NCBI RefSeq assembly: GCF_016595235.1 | Contig: NZ_JAENHL010000007.1 | Coordinates: 896,291-960,290 of the forward strand | Length of the DNA stretch: 64,000 nt | Source: Taklimakanibacter albus | Lineage (GTDB): Bacteria; Pseudomonadota; Alphaproteobacteria; Rhizobiales; Aestuariivirgaceae | Reading direction: 5' to 3' | Part shown: one piece after another, positions 42,503 through 51,236 of the stretch | Layout of the letters: each line of letters opens with the position of its first letter | Position numbering within the stretch: position 1 is the first letter of the stretch | Notes under the pieces: generated by a model | What the model saw: the letters and a program-made list of their open reading frames with translations, nothing else | The model's database searches: none | Told to the model about the DNA's origin: nothing | Translations under genes and position numbers: made by a program

Positions 42503-43347
42503 CGCCCCAGCCTGGACGACAAGGCGGCGAAGGCTTCGGCCCGCGTGATCGGCAGCGACGGGAACGCCTTGCCGGCGCCCTGTAGCGCCAGCGCCAGTTC
42601 AGTGACCTCCGGCCGCGGCACATCCGCCTCGTCCATGAGCGCCGAAGTGACGATCTCCGCCGTCGGGCCTTCACCGATGACACGGCCGTCCTTCATGACG
42701 ATGATCCGGTCGGCATGCTGCGCCATCAGGTCGATCTTGTGCTCGACCAGCACGATCGATTTGCCGCGCTTGCGCAAATCGCCGATGATCTCGAACACCG
42801 CATCGGACGCCTCCGGATCGAGCTGCGACGTCGGCTCGTCGATGACGATGAAATCGGCATCCATGGCGACGATCGCGGCGAAGGCGACCTTCTGGCGCTG
42901 GCCGCCCGACAGCTCATTGGGGTTCTTCTTGATGAGCGCCTCGAGGCCCAGTCTTTCGACCACCTCGAGCACGCGCTCGATCATCTCATCGCGCGGAACG
43001 CCGATATTCTCGAGGCCGAAGGCGATCTCCTCGAAAACGGTGTCCTTGATGCCGCTGATCTGGGTGAAGGGATTTTCGAACACACAGCCGATGGCGCGCG
43101 AAAGCTCGGCCGGATCCCATTCGAGCAGGTTGCGCCCGCGGATCTCGACCTTGCCCGTCAGGGTTCCCGGATGGAACAGCGGAATGAGCCCGCGCATGAG
43201 GCTGCACAAGGTCGTCTTGCCGCTCGCATTGACGCCGATCACGCCATAAAGAAGCCCCTCCTCCAGCGTGAGCGACACATTGCTGAGCGCCGGCGCCTCG
43301 GAATAGGCATAGGTGAAGCTCACATCCTGCATCGAGATCAGAGCCAT
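42499..43347 (-). CDS. ECF transporter ATPase (EcfA-like)
   Basis: 282 residues. Walker A is GVNASGKTT (about 38-46), with Ala for the usual Gly. Q-loop 'IGCVFENPFTQISG', canonical signature LSGGQRQKV (about 145-153), Walker B 'FIVIDEPTSQLD' (about 164-175), switch His in 'VLVEHKIDL'. It pairs with the 41690-42502 ATPase, whose signature is degenerate, as a heterodimer with one fully canonical signature. It overlaps the EcfT gene by 10 bp. Confidence 0.93.
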   Translation of the reverse strand: MALISMQDVSFTYAYSEAPALSNVSLTLEEGLLYGVIGVNASGKTTLCSLMRGLIPLFHPGTLTGKVEIRGRNLLEWDPAELSRAIGCVFENPFTQISGIKDTVFEEIAFGLENIGVPRDEMIERVLEVVERLGLEALIKKNPNELSGGQRQKVAFAAIVAMDADFIVIDEPTSQLDPEASDAVFEIIGDLRKRGKSIVLVEHKIDLMAQHADRIIVMKDGRVIGEGPTAEIVTSALMDEADVPRPEVTELALALQGAGKAFPSLPITRAEAFAALSSRLGR

Positions 43348-44162
43348 GACAGCGCGGCTCCCACGACGGCCAGCACGAGGCCGGCAAAGGCGACAGTGAG
43401 CAGGACATATTCCCAAAGACGCGGCTGCCGGAAGAAGGCGAGACGTGTATGCGCGGTCTTGGAATTGAAGGCGCGGGCATCGAGCGCTACCGCGCGTTCC
43501 TCCGTCTGGGTCATGGCGGTGAGGAAGGCCGGCGCAATGATCGGAAAGAACGCCTTGCTGCGGGTGAAGATCGAGCCTTCCGTCTCGATGCCGCGTGACT
43601 TCTGCGCGTCCATGACGACGCGCACATTGCGGCCGAGATCGGTGATCGACTGCAGCGAGGACAGGAGCACATAGGTGGCGCGCGGAGTCAGCCCGCGCTC
43701 CTCGAGCGCCAGCATCAGATATTTGGCCGGCATCAGCGCCGCAAAGAGCGTGAGCGCGCCGCACAGAACCATGACGACGAGCGCGAAACGGGCGCCACCG
43801 ATGGCGCCTTCAAGAGTGGGAGTCAGTGGCCCCAGGGTGAACAGCACATGGCTGCCGGGCTCGAAAGCCGCTCTCAGGATGAAAAGAACGAAGCCGACCG
43901 CCAGGAACAGCTTGAGATAGCCGGGGATGAACTGGCGGCCGACGCCGGCAAGAAGCGAGATCGCCACGAAAACCGCGCACATGATGAGCGGCGCGGTCAA
44001 TCCCGTGATCCAGATGGGAATGATCGCAAGGCAGCCGAGGACCAGGAAAGCGATGATCGGGTTGATGTCCCGGATCATGTTTCCCTGGGTGACCGGGCGT
44101 CGAAAGCTTTCGACGAAATCCCGGTCTATCCCGGCGCGCCCTTTCGTGGCGTCGTTTTGCAT
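43338..44162 (-). CDS. ECF transporter transmembrane component EcfT
   Basis: 274 residues, five or six membrane helices (about 33-50, 54-72, 83-98, 120-142 and 252-272). The two short cytoplasmic coupling-helix motifs of EcfT, usually A-R-G, appear as 'AQKSRGIE' (about 187-194) and 'ALDARAF' (about 227-233). It couples the two ATPases to the S component encoded 4 bp upstream. Confidence 0.9.
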   Translation of the reverse strand: MQNDATKGRAGIDRDFVESFRRPVTQGNMIRDINPIIAFLVLGCLAIIPIWITGLTAPLIMCAVFVAISLLAGVGRQFIPGYLKLFLAVGFVLFILRAAFEPGSHVLFTLGPLTPTLEGAIGGARFALVVMVLCGALTLFAALMPAKYLMLALEERGLTPRATYVLLSSLQSITDLGRNVRVVMDAQKSRGIETEGSIFTRSKAFFPIIAPAFLTAMTQTEERAVALDARAFNSKTAHTRLAFFRQPRLWEYVLLTVAFAGLVLAVVGAALSWL

Positions 44163-44165
44163 ATC

Positions 44166-44777
44166 TCAGGCCGCCGCGCCGGGGCGCTTGCCGAGATAGA
44201 TGTAGCCGAGCGGCAGCTTGGCGAAGATGCGCTTCGGCATGCCTTTCAGGATGGCATAGACGACGAGCACCGTCGGTACCTTGTCGAGGATGTCCATCGG
44301 CACCTGCGCCAGGAAGTTGGCGGTATTGATGTCGAAGCCGGCCGCCGTGAGAGCACCAACCACCAGCGCGCCGCCGCCGACCGCGAGGCCGCCGAAGATC
44401 CAGATGGTAAGGATGGCGCCGAGCACGCCGCCGATGAGCGCGAAGGGAATGGCGCTGAGCAGCGTCTTGGTGAGGCTCAGGAACACGCCCTTTTTGGCGA
44501 GCCAGCCGGCGAGCAGGCCGAACATGATGCTGAGGATGCCGAAGGCCATGGTCGGCGGCGAGGTGATCGAATTGAGCACATTCGAGATCGCACCGACGAT
44601 GGCACCAGGAATGCCGCCGCAGGTCGCGCCGACCAGGATGGTCCCGATGCTGTCGAGATAGACCGGCAGCTTCAAGAGCAGGGCGAACTGGCCACCCACG
44701 AAATTGATGGCGATGCCGATCGGTATCATGAAGATCGTCAGACGCCCATAGCCCTGTATGGCATTATCGATAGACAT
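44166..44777 (-). CDS. ECF transporter substrate-specific component (S)
   Basis: 203 residues, about six membrane helices, small and Gly-rich as S components are: 'NFVGGQFALLLKLPVYLDSI' (about 25-44), 'GTILVGATCGGIPGAIVGAI' (about 45-64). The 'G-G-x-x-A...L-P-x-Y-L-D-S-I-G-T' start is shared with S components that bind nucleosides or vitamins, but the ligand cannot be read. No vitamin-synthesis gene is nearby; the PfkB kinase suggests a ribosyl or sugar compound. GGAGGAG precedes the ATG. Confidence 0.85.
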   Translation of the reverse strand: MSIDNAIQGYGRLTIFMIPIGIAINFVGGQFALLLKLPVYLDSIGTILVGATCGGIPGAIVGAISNVLNSITSPPTMAFGILSIMFGLLAGWLAKKGVFLSLTKTLLSAIPFALIGGVLGAILTIWIFGGLAVGGGALVVGALTAAGFDINTANFLAQVPMDILDKVPTVLVVYAILKGMPKRIFAKLPLGYIYLGKRPGAAA

Positions 44778-44814
44778 TAGTCACTCCTCCCAATTGTTGC
44801 TTGGTGTTGATGGT

Positions 44815-45750
44815 TCATACGAGCACCGCGCGTTCCTGCATGAAGGCCCGCACGGCTTTGTCGGTCGTCATCCCGCCCCGGGCGCCGACCTTGCCGACCG
44901 ACAAGGCCGCTGCCGCATTGGCGAATTCGGCGGCGGCGGCGAGGTCGCCGGATTGCGAATAGGCGTAGAGAAATGAGCTCGAGAAGGTGTCGCCGGCGCC
45001 GGTGACATCGACGACCTCGACCTTGTAGCCTGGGATGCTCTTGACGCCCTTGGCCGTGTGGAGGTCGCAGCCTTCACTGTCCTTGGTGACGACGATGGCC
45101 GTGGCGCCCGCCGCGAGAAGCTGCTGAATATCGTTGCCGACGGACGTGAAGCGCTTCTTGCCCCGCGAATTCATGAACAGGATGTCGCAATATTCGATGA
45201 GGCCGGAAGGATGGTTCTCGAGATTGTAGACATCGAGATCCATCACGATCTTGACGCCGCGCCGGCGCAAGGCTTGCAGCACCTGCGGCGCGGTGAGCTC
45301 GCCCATGCGGAACGGCCGCGCGTCGGTCAGCGAGGTGAACAGGAATTCGGCGCCCGCAATATGCTCGAACATCTGGGGCGTGATTTCCGAATGCGTGATG
45401 CCGAGCTTCGGGATGATGACGATATGCTGATCGCCGGAGATCAGGATGATGCACTTCGAATCAGGCACCGCCTCGTCGAAGATGACATAGTCGGTATTGA
45501 GGCCGGCCTCGCGCAATTGCCGGAGCAGCTTCTGGGTCAAGGGCCCGGAATTCAGCTGCGAGATGAAGGTGGTCGCCATCCCGTAATGAGCGAAGATCGA
45601 AGCGGCATTGGCGATCATGCCGCCATATTGCGGCGGCAGCGTCTTGACGATGAGCTTGTCGCCGGCCGACGGGAAGAACGGCGCGGCATAATATTCATCT
45701 TCCGCCACATCGCCGAAGAACACCGAATATTTCTGCTGAGGCTTCGTCAT
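44815..45750 (-). CDS. PfkB-family sugar/nucleoside kinase
   Basis: 311 residues. N-terminal lid region 'YGGMIANAASIFAHYGMATT' (about 42-61, the G-G-x-x-x-N pattern), and the C-terminal PfkB signature 'VVDVTGAGDTFSSSFLYAYS' (about 249-268) with catalytic Asp in G-A-G-D and the anion hole. It should phosphorylate a sugar or nucleoside with ATP. The start is ATG 45750, which overlaps the LacI gene stop by 4 bp. With the ECF transporter it suggests uptake followed by phosphorylation. Confidence 0.92.
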   Translation of the reverse strand: MTKPQQKYSVFFGDVAEDEYYAAPFFPSAGDKLIVKTLPPQYGGMIANAASIFAHYGMATTFISQLNSGPLTQKLLRQLREAGLNTDYVIFDEAVPDSKCIILISGDQHIVIIPKLGITHSEITPQMFEHIAGAEFLFTSLTDARPFRMGELTAPQVLQALRRRGVKIVMDLDVYNLENHPSGLIEYCDILFMNSRGKKRFTSVGNDIQQLLAAGATAIVVTKDSEGCDLHTAKGVKSIPGYKVEVVDVTGAGDTFSSSFLYAYSQSGDLAAAAEFANAAAALSVGKVGARGGMTTDKAVRAFMQERAVLV

Positions 45751-46751
45751 ATGCGCCGGGGACCTGTGGATTCGCGGATGATCAGCTCGATGGGCAGCAC
45801 GACCTGCTCGCCAGTGAGCGGCTTCACGCCTTCGAGGGAATCGATGAGTGTCGTCGTCGCCGCCACGCCGAGGCCCAGAACATTCTGGCGCACGGTGGTG
45901 AGCGGCGGATAGCAATAGGAGCCGGCTGAGACGTCGTCGAAGCCGACGACCGAGACTTGGCCCGGCACGTCGATGCCCTCTTTCCGCAGCTGGTTGATGG
46001 CGCCGATCGCCATGAAGTCGTTGAGCGCGAAGATGGCGGTGACCTCGCCGGAGCGCAGGGCCTCGATGTGCGGCAGCACCGCCTTGCGGCCGCCCTGCTC
46101 GGTCAGGTCCGATTTGACGATCGCGAATTCACCGCCGCCTTGCCGCCATACGTCGCCGAAGCCTTCGATGCGGCGGATGCTGGTGGCGTTATTGCCCGGC
46201 ATGACGAGCAGCAGCGCCTTGCGATGGCCGAGATCGAGCAGATGCCGGGCGACGAGCCGCGCGCCCTTGTCGTTGTCGGAGACGACGGAGGGAAAATCGG
46301 TGCCGACGATCTCTTCGTCGACGAAAACCAGGGGCATGTCGCCCAGTACGCGATGAAGCTCGCTGTTGGTGGGGGGCGAACCGGCCGAATAGACGATGCC
46401 GTCCACCGCGCGCGACCTGATCATCTCGAGATATTGCATCTCCTTCTCGAGATCGAAGCCGGTGGTGCACAGGATGACATTGTAGCCGCGCCCGATCGCG
46501 GTGGCCTCGACGCCCTTGGCGAGCTCGGCGAAATAGCTGTTGCCGATATCCGGCACCGCCACCGCCAGGATCCGCGTGGTGCCGCGCGCCAGATTCTGCG
46601 CCGTGCGGCTCGGCTGGTAGCCGAGACGATCCATTGCTTCCCGCACGCGGGAAACGATATGCGGGCTGACCTTCCGTTTCCCGCTCAAAGCATGGGAAAC
46701 GGTTGTCGGGCTTACCCCTGCCGCTTGAGCTACGTCCGCAATTGAAACCAC
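45747..46751 (-). CDS. LacI-family transcriptional repressor
   Basis: 334 residues from a GTG start. N-terminal LacI helix-turn-helix 'SIADVAQAAGVSPTTVSHAL' (3-22) and hinge 'YQPSRTAQNLARGTTR' (about 45-60), then a periplasmic-binding-protein-like effector domain (about 60-330). It heads the operon and overlaps the kinase gene by 4 bp. The CAAAGCGCTTTG palindrome at 46790-46801, about 40 bp before its start, is a typical LacI-family operator, so the operon is probably self-repressed and induced by the transported compound or its phosphate. Confidence 0.93.
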   Translation of the reverse strand: MVSIADVAQAAGVSPTTVSHALSGKRKVSPHIVSRVREAMDRLGYQPSRTAQNLARGTTRILAVAVPDIGNSYFAELAKGVEATAIGRGYNVILCTTGFDLEKEMQYLEMIRSRAVDGIVYSAGSPPTNSELHRVLGDMPLVFVDEEIVGTDFPSVVSDNDKGARLVARHLLDLGHRKALLLVMPGNNATSIRRIEGFGDVWRQGGGEFAIVKSDLTEQGGRKAVLPHIEALRSGEVTAIFALNDFMAIGAINQLRKEGIDVPGQVSVVGFDDVSAGSYCYPPLTTVRQNVLGLGVAATTTLIDSLEGVKPLTGEQVVLPIELIIRESTGPRRI

Positions 46752-46789
46752 GGAAATTTTCTCAACTTTAAGTCACCAAAACGCTTTGC

Positions 46790-46801
46790 CAAAGCGCTTT
46801 G
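46790..46801. promoter_or_regulatory. LacI-type operator
   Basis: A perfect 12-bp palindrome CAAAGCGCTTTG, with a half-site ACGCTTTG immediately to its left (46781-46788). Central CG and A/T-rich flanks match LacI-family operators. Confidence 0.7.
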
Positions 46802-46951
46802 CAATCTAGGCTCAACTTTCAGGTGAACACAAGCGTAAATTTTTACCTGTTGATTTCTTGGGGGGATTCAGGCGCGGAGCTTTGTCGCGCACCCCGTAGC
46901 CCATGTCGTTTCCTAGCGGATATCCCGCCGGCCTTTGTGGTCTTATGGCCT

Positions 46952-47111
46952 TGCTTAAGGTGCCCGTCCTCGGATGGGATAATTGGGAAGCCGGTGCGAT
47001 GCCGGCGCTACCCCCGTAACGGTAAGAGACCTCTGAGCCGCTCCGAATGCCACTGGGCTGATGCCTGGGAAGGTGGAGCGGCGTCTCAAGCCCGGAAACC
47101 AGCCTCGAGCA
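46952..47111 (+). ncRNA. Cobalamin riboswitch (Rieske oxygenase 1)
   Basis: P1 arms TGCTT (46952-46956) and GAGCA (47107-47111). In order: GGGAAG, hairpin CCGG-tgcgatg-CCGG, CTACCCCCGTAACGGTAA (variant of CTGCCCCCGCAACTGTAA), B12 box GCCACTGG, GGGAAGG, and CCGGAAACCAGCC. It lies about 115 bp before the Rieske oxygenase start and should reduce its expression when B12 is plentiful. Confidence 0.9.
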
Positions 47112-47225
47112 TGCCGATGGACCGCGGTGGGCGGTCGAGTGGCGATTGGCCGAGGCCTGGCGCCGCGACGGCCGATCCCCCTCCCCGTCCCCGCATGAGC
47201 GAACTTGCGAGGACGACACGCGATC

Positions 47226-48455
47226 ATGACCGCCGTTACACTTCTGCACCAGGACCATTTGGGCGACCACATCGATCGGCTCGTCGCGTCGCGCGAACCG
47301 GGTCACGGCCTGCCGCGCGCCTTCTATGCCGATCCGGAAATCTTCGAGCGCGACATGGAGCGTGTCCTGCGCCGGCATTGGCATTGCATCGGCCATGTCA
47401 GCATCCTGCCCGATATCGGCGACTTCGAGCTGTTCAGCTTCGAACGTGAAGCGATCATCCTGTCGCGCGCCCAGGATGGCGAGATCCATGCCTTCCTGAA
47501 TGTCTGTCGCCACCGTGGCGCCGAAGTCTGCATTAGGCCTAAGGGCAATACCCGCTTCTTCATGTGCCCCTATCATGCCTGGACCTATGCCAATGATGGG
47601 CGCCTCAAGGCGGCGCGCCTGATGCCCAAGGGGTTCGACCGCGAAAAATACGGGCTGCACAAGCTCCATGTGCGCGTCGCCGAAGGCCTCATCTTCATTT
47701 CCTTCGCCACGGCGCCGCTCGACTTCACCCTCATCGAGCAGTCGCTGCGCGCGAGCTGCGGCCAATATGGCTGGGGTGACGCGCGGGTGGCGCATCGCCA
47801 GACCTATGCGATCGCCGCCAACTGGAAGCTCGCGATCGAGAACTATGTCGAATGTTATCATTGCGGGCCGGCGCATCCCGAATATTCCAAGACCCATGCG
47901 CTCGAGCAGCCGGCCGAGCGCATCGCCGAAATGAACAGCCGCATGGAGGAACGCACTTGCGCGCTGGGCGTCAACATCATCTCCGGCAATCACTGGCAGA
48001 CTTCGCGCGCCGGCAAGGAGGCGATCGACGTCTTCCGCTATGCGCTCTACGAAGGTGCGGCGAGCGGCAGCGAGGACGGCTCACCCGTGGCGCCTTTGAT
48101 GGGCAAGTTCCAGAACTATGATGGCGGCGTCACGTCGATCCATGTCGGCGGCACCAGCTTCCTCGTCTGTTATCCCGATCACGGCATGATCTACCGCTTC
48201 ATCCCGAAGACGGTCGACAGCTGCGAGATGGAGCTGATCTGGCTGGTGCACGGCGATGCCGTCGAAGGCAAGGACTATGATCTCGAGAAACTCACCTGGC
48301 TGTGGAAGGTGACGACGGCGGAAGACAAGAAGATCATCGAGCACACCGCCCGCGGCGTGCGCTCACATTACTTTGTGCCCGGTCCGATTGCGCCGATGGA
48401 GTATAACGAGCTGCGTTATATCGATTGGTATCTGGACGAAATCAGCCGTCCGTGA
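47226..48455 (+). CDS. Rieske non-haem iron oxygenase, alpha subunit
   Basis: 409 residues from ATG 47226; a TTG at 47205 is less likely. Rieske [2Fe-2S] ligands Cys94, His96, Cys114, His117 (CRHRGAE ... CPYHAW). Mononuclear iron ligands His212 and His217 in 'ENYVECYHCGPAHPEY'. It resembles the aromatic-ring/quaternary-amine oxygenase group (GbcA, stachydrine and carnitine enzymes) that use O2 and a reductase. No reductase gene adjoins it; the gbcB-like gene at 57533 might serve. Controlled by the cobalamin riboswitch upstream. Substrate unknown. Confidence 0.9.
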   Translation: MTAVTLLHQDHLGDHIDRLVASREPGHGLPRAFYADPEIFERDMERVLRRHWHCIGHVSILPDIGDFELFSFEREAIILSRAQDGEIHAFLNVCRHRGAEVCIRPKGNTRFFMCPYHAWTYANDGRLKAARLMPKGFDREKYGLHKLHVRVAEGLIFISFATAPLDFTLIEQSLRASCGQYGWGDARVAHRQTYAIAANWKLAIENYVECYHCGPAHPEYSKTHALEQPAERIAEMNSRMEERTCALGVNIISGNHWQTSRAGKEAIDVFRYALYEGAASGSEDGSPVAPLMGKFQNYDGGVTSIHVGGTSFLVCYPDHGMIYRFIPKTVDSCEMELIWLVHGDAVEGKDYDLEKLTWLWKVTTAEDKKIIEHTARGVRSHYFVPGPIAPMEYNELRYIDWYLDEISRP

Positions 48456-48476
48456 GGTGAAAATATGCTGGTTGAT

Positions 48477-48624
48477 CCCCTCTCCCCCTGCGGGGGAGAG
48501 GGCTAGGTGAGGGGGAACCGGCAGAGAAAATCGGATGCGATGGCAGGATGATTTCCGTCCGTTCCCCTCACCCTCCCGATGCTTCGCATCGGGTCCCTCC
48601 CTCTCCCCCGTAGGGGCGAGGGTA
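48477..48624. repeat. Intergenic inverted repeat, rhizobial type
   Basis: Left part CCCTCTCCCCCTGCGGGGGA with GAGGGCTAGGTGAGGGGGA, right part TCCCCTCACCCTCC ... CCTCTCCCCCGTAGGGGCGA: two inverted copies of the widespread CTCTCCCC-type intergenic repeat, each with its own hairpin (CCCCCTGCGGGGG; CCCGATGCTTCGCATCGGG). Confidence 0.75.
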
Positions 48625-48630
48625 AGATAA

Positions 48631-48662
48631 AGAGGGCCGGCGCGATGAACGCCGGCCCTCTT
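48631..48662. terminator. Bidirectional terminator
   Basis: GAGGGCCGGCG (48632-48642) and CGCCGGCCCTC (48650-48660), 7-nt loop, followed by TT on the plus strand and TTTATC on the minus. It separates the convergent Rieske and metE genes. Confidence 0.65.
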
Positions 48663-48665
48663 GCA

Positions 48666-50987
48666 TCACGTGCGGTGCGACGCCCGGAGACGGCCGGCGG
48701 CGGCGACCATATTGACCAGCGCCGGTTTCACCTCTTCCCAGCGGCGTGTCTTGAGACCGCAATCGGGATTGACCCAGACCTGGTCGGGGGCGAGATGCGC
48801 CGTCGCCTTGTCGAGGAGATCCGCCATTTCCGCGGCATCCGGCACGCGCGGCGAGTGGATGTCATAGACGCCCGGGCCGATCTCGTTCGGATAACGATAT
48901 GACACGAAGGCATCGAGCAGTTCCATCTTCGAGCGCGACGTCTCGATCGAGATGACGTCGGCATCCATGGCGCCGATCGCGGCGATGATGTCGTTGAACT
49001 CCGAATAGCACATATGGGTATGGATCTGCGTCTCATCCGCCACACCGGCGGCGGCGAGACGGAAACATTCCACCGCCCAGTTGAGATAGGCCGTCCACTC
49101 GGCGCGCCGCAGCGGCAGGCCTTCGCGAATCGCCGGCTCGTCGATCTGGATAATGCCGATGCCGGCTTTTTCGAGATCGACCACTTCGTCGCGGATGGCG
49201 AGCGCGATCTGCCGGCACACATCGGCGCGCGCCAGATCGTCGCGCACGAAGGACCATTGCAGGATGGTCACCGGACCGGTGAGCATGCCTTTCATCGGCC
49301 GCTCGGTGAGCGACTGCGCATAGGACGACCATTGGACCGTCATCGGCTTCGGCCGCGACACGTCACCGAAGATGACCGGCGGGCGCACATAACGCGAGCC
49401 GTAGCTCTGCACCCAGCCATGTTTGGTGAAGACGTAGCCGGATAGCTGCTCGCCGAAATACTGCACCATGTCGTTGCGCTCGAACTCGCCATGGACGAGC
49501 ACATCGATGCCGATCTCCTCCTGCCAGCGCACCGCCTTCTCGGTCTCGCGGCGCAGGAACGCGTCATACTCCGCTTGCGTAAGCACGCCCTTGCTGAAAT
49601 CGGAGCGCGCCTTGCGCACGTCCGACGTCTGCGGGAAGGAGCCGATAGTCGTCGTCGGGAAGGCCGGCAGGCCGAGCCGCTTGTCCTGCGCCACGCGCCG
49701 CGTCGCGAAGGGGCTGCGGCGCAACGTCATCTCATGCCTTACACCGCGCGTCCTGAGCTGCACAGCTTTGTCATGGATCTTGGCCGACTCGCGGCGGTCC
49801 TGCGCGGCTTCGTCGGAGCGCGCCAGCTCGGCGGCGATCGCCACCGCGCCGTCTTTGAGGCCACGCGCCAGCAGCGCCACTTCCTCGATCTTCTGGGTGG
49901 CGAAAGCGAGCCAACTCCGGATTTCGGGATCGAGATCGGTCTCGAGCGCCAGATCGACCGGCACATGCAGCAGCGACGAGGACGGCGCGATCACGATGCC
50001 GCCGGCATGGTCGGCGAAGCGGTCGAGGCTTCTGAGTGTCGCCGAAAGATCATTGCGCCAGATATTCCGGCCATTCACGACGCCGAGCGACAGCGTGAGA
50101 TCGGATCGGGCCTTGCCGAGCACGATATCCGCCTGCTCGGGCGCGGCGCAGAGATCGACATGGAGACCTGCGACCGGCAGCTTGGACGCAAGATCGGCAT
50201 TGTCGCCCAAAGCGCCGAAATAGGTGGTGAGCAAAAGCTTGAGGCCCGGCACCTCGCGCGCCAGCGTCTCATAGACGGTCTTGAAGGCGGCCTTGGCGGC
50301 AGGCGACAGATCGAGCACCAGCGCCGGCTCGTCGATCTGCACCCAGGAGGCGCCGGCGCCCGCGAGCTTGCGCAGGATCTCCACATAGACGGGGAGAAGT
50401 CCCGGCAGCAGCGACAAAGGCTCGGCGCGACCATCCTTGACCTTGGCGAGGAGCAGATAGGTCACCGGCCCGATGAGGACCGGTCGCGTTTCGACGCTGA
50501 GCGCCTTGGCTTCCAGGAAGTCGTCGAGAGGCTTGGTGGTCGTGAGTTCGAAGGCCTGATCGCTCGCCAGCTCCGGCACCATATAGTGGTAGTTCGTGTC
50601 GAACCATTTGGTCATCTCGAGCGCCGGCACGCCGGTCGTCTCATGCTGATGACCATGCGCGCAGGTCCGGGCCTCGCCGCTGCCGCGCGCCATGGCGAAA
50701 TAGAGATCCAGCGGCACGCCGGAACCCGGGCGCTCATAGATCGTCGGAATGGCGCCCACCAGCGCGCTCATATCGAGCATCTGGTCATAGAGCGAGAAGT
50801 CGTTGCTCGGTATGTGATCAAGGCCGCTCTTCTGCTGCAGCAGCCAGTTCTCCTTGCGAAGATTCGCGGCCGTGGCGAGCAGCGCCGCGGCCGGGCTCTT
50901 GCCGGCCCAGTAGCTTTCGAGCGCGGCCTTTAGCTCGCGCCGGCGGCCGATACGCGGGAAGCCGAGATTGGCGGTTGTGATGGACAT
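48666..50987 (-). CDS. metE: B12-independent methionine synthase
   Basis: 773 residues, full length. It transfers a methyl group from 5-methyltetrahydropteroyl-triglutamate to homocysteine without cobalamin. The duplicated barrel is visible; the second half has 'TTIGSFPQT' (about 440-448), 'HGEFERNDMVQYFGE' (about 488-502), 'MLTGPVTILQWSFVR' (about 569-583), and the zinc ligands in 'HTHMCYSEF' (His and Cys) and 'NPDCGLKTR' (Cys). AGGAGA precedes the ATG. Its leader holds a cobalamin riboswitch with an inserted repeat. MetE under B12 control normally means the genome also has MetH. Confidence 0.97.
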   Translation of the reverse strand: MSITTANLGFPRIGRRRELKAALESYWAGKSPAAALLATAANLRKENWLLQQKSGLDHIPSNDFSLYDQMLDMSALVGAIPTIYERPGSGVPLDLYFAMARGSGEARTCAHGHQHETTGVPALEMTKWFDTNYHYMVPELASDQAFELTTTKPLDDFLEAKALSVETRPVLIGPVTYLLLAKVKDGRAEPLSLLPGLLPVYVEILRKLAGAGASWVQIDEPALVLDLSPAAKAAFKTVYETLAREVPGLKLLLTTYFGALGDNADLASKLPVAGLHVDLCAAPEQADIVLGKARSDLTLSLGVVNGRNIWRNDLSATLRSLDRFADHAGGIVIAPSSSLLHVPVDLALETDLDPEIRSWLAFATQKIEEVALLARGLKDGAVAIAAELARSDEAAQDRRESAKIHDKAVQLRTRGVRHEMTLRRSPFATRRVAQDKRLGLPAFPTTTIGSFPQTSDVRKARSDFSKGVLTQAEYDAFLRRETEKAVRWQEEIGIDVLVHGEFERNDMVQYFGEQLSGYVFTKHGWVQSYGSRYVRPPVIFGDVSRPKPMTVQWSSYAQSLTERPMKGMLTGPVTILQWSFVRDDLARADVCRQIALAIRDEVVDLEKAGIGIIQIDEPAIREGLPLRRAEWTAYLNWAVECFRLAAAGVADETQIHTHMCYSEFNDIIAAIGAMDADVISIETSRSKMELLDAFVSYRYPNEIGPGVYDIHSPRVPDAAEMADLLDKATAHLAPDQVWVNPDCGLKTRRWEEVKPALVNMVAAAGRLRASHRT

Positions 50988-51236
50988 GAATTCTCCTGTT
51001 CCGGAAAGCGCAAGGCTCCAGATTTTTTCATTGGTGATGAAGGTGAAGCGCGAAGGCGCGTCAGGGCGGACCGCGATTGCGGTCGCATCGATCGCGGATG
51101 CTGGAGCTCGTCTCGAAGATCATGGCGCACCTCGCTGATAAGCGGCGGCCAATGGAAGAAGCATGCGAGGCGAGCCCGTACCGGCGCCAACCTGCAACAC
51201 GCGCTCCCCTGGGACACCCCGCCCTAGAACGTCTTC

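Noticed and set aside
41678..43249. A 523-codon frame on the plus strand
   Set aside because: It is the antisense of two well-defined ABC ATPase genes; its protein sequence is His/Asp/Arg-rich without any domain.
48477..48624. A CRISPR array or coding region
   Set aside because: The repeats are inverted copies of a common intergenic element with no regular spacers.
49491..50933. A 480-codon frame on the plus strand
   Set aside because: Antisense to metE, which is full length with its zinc-site motifs.
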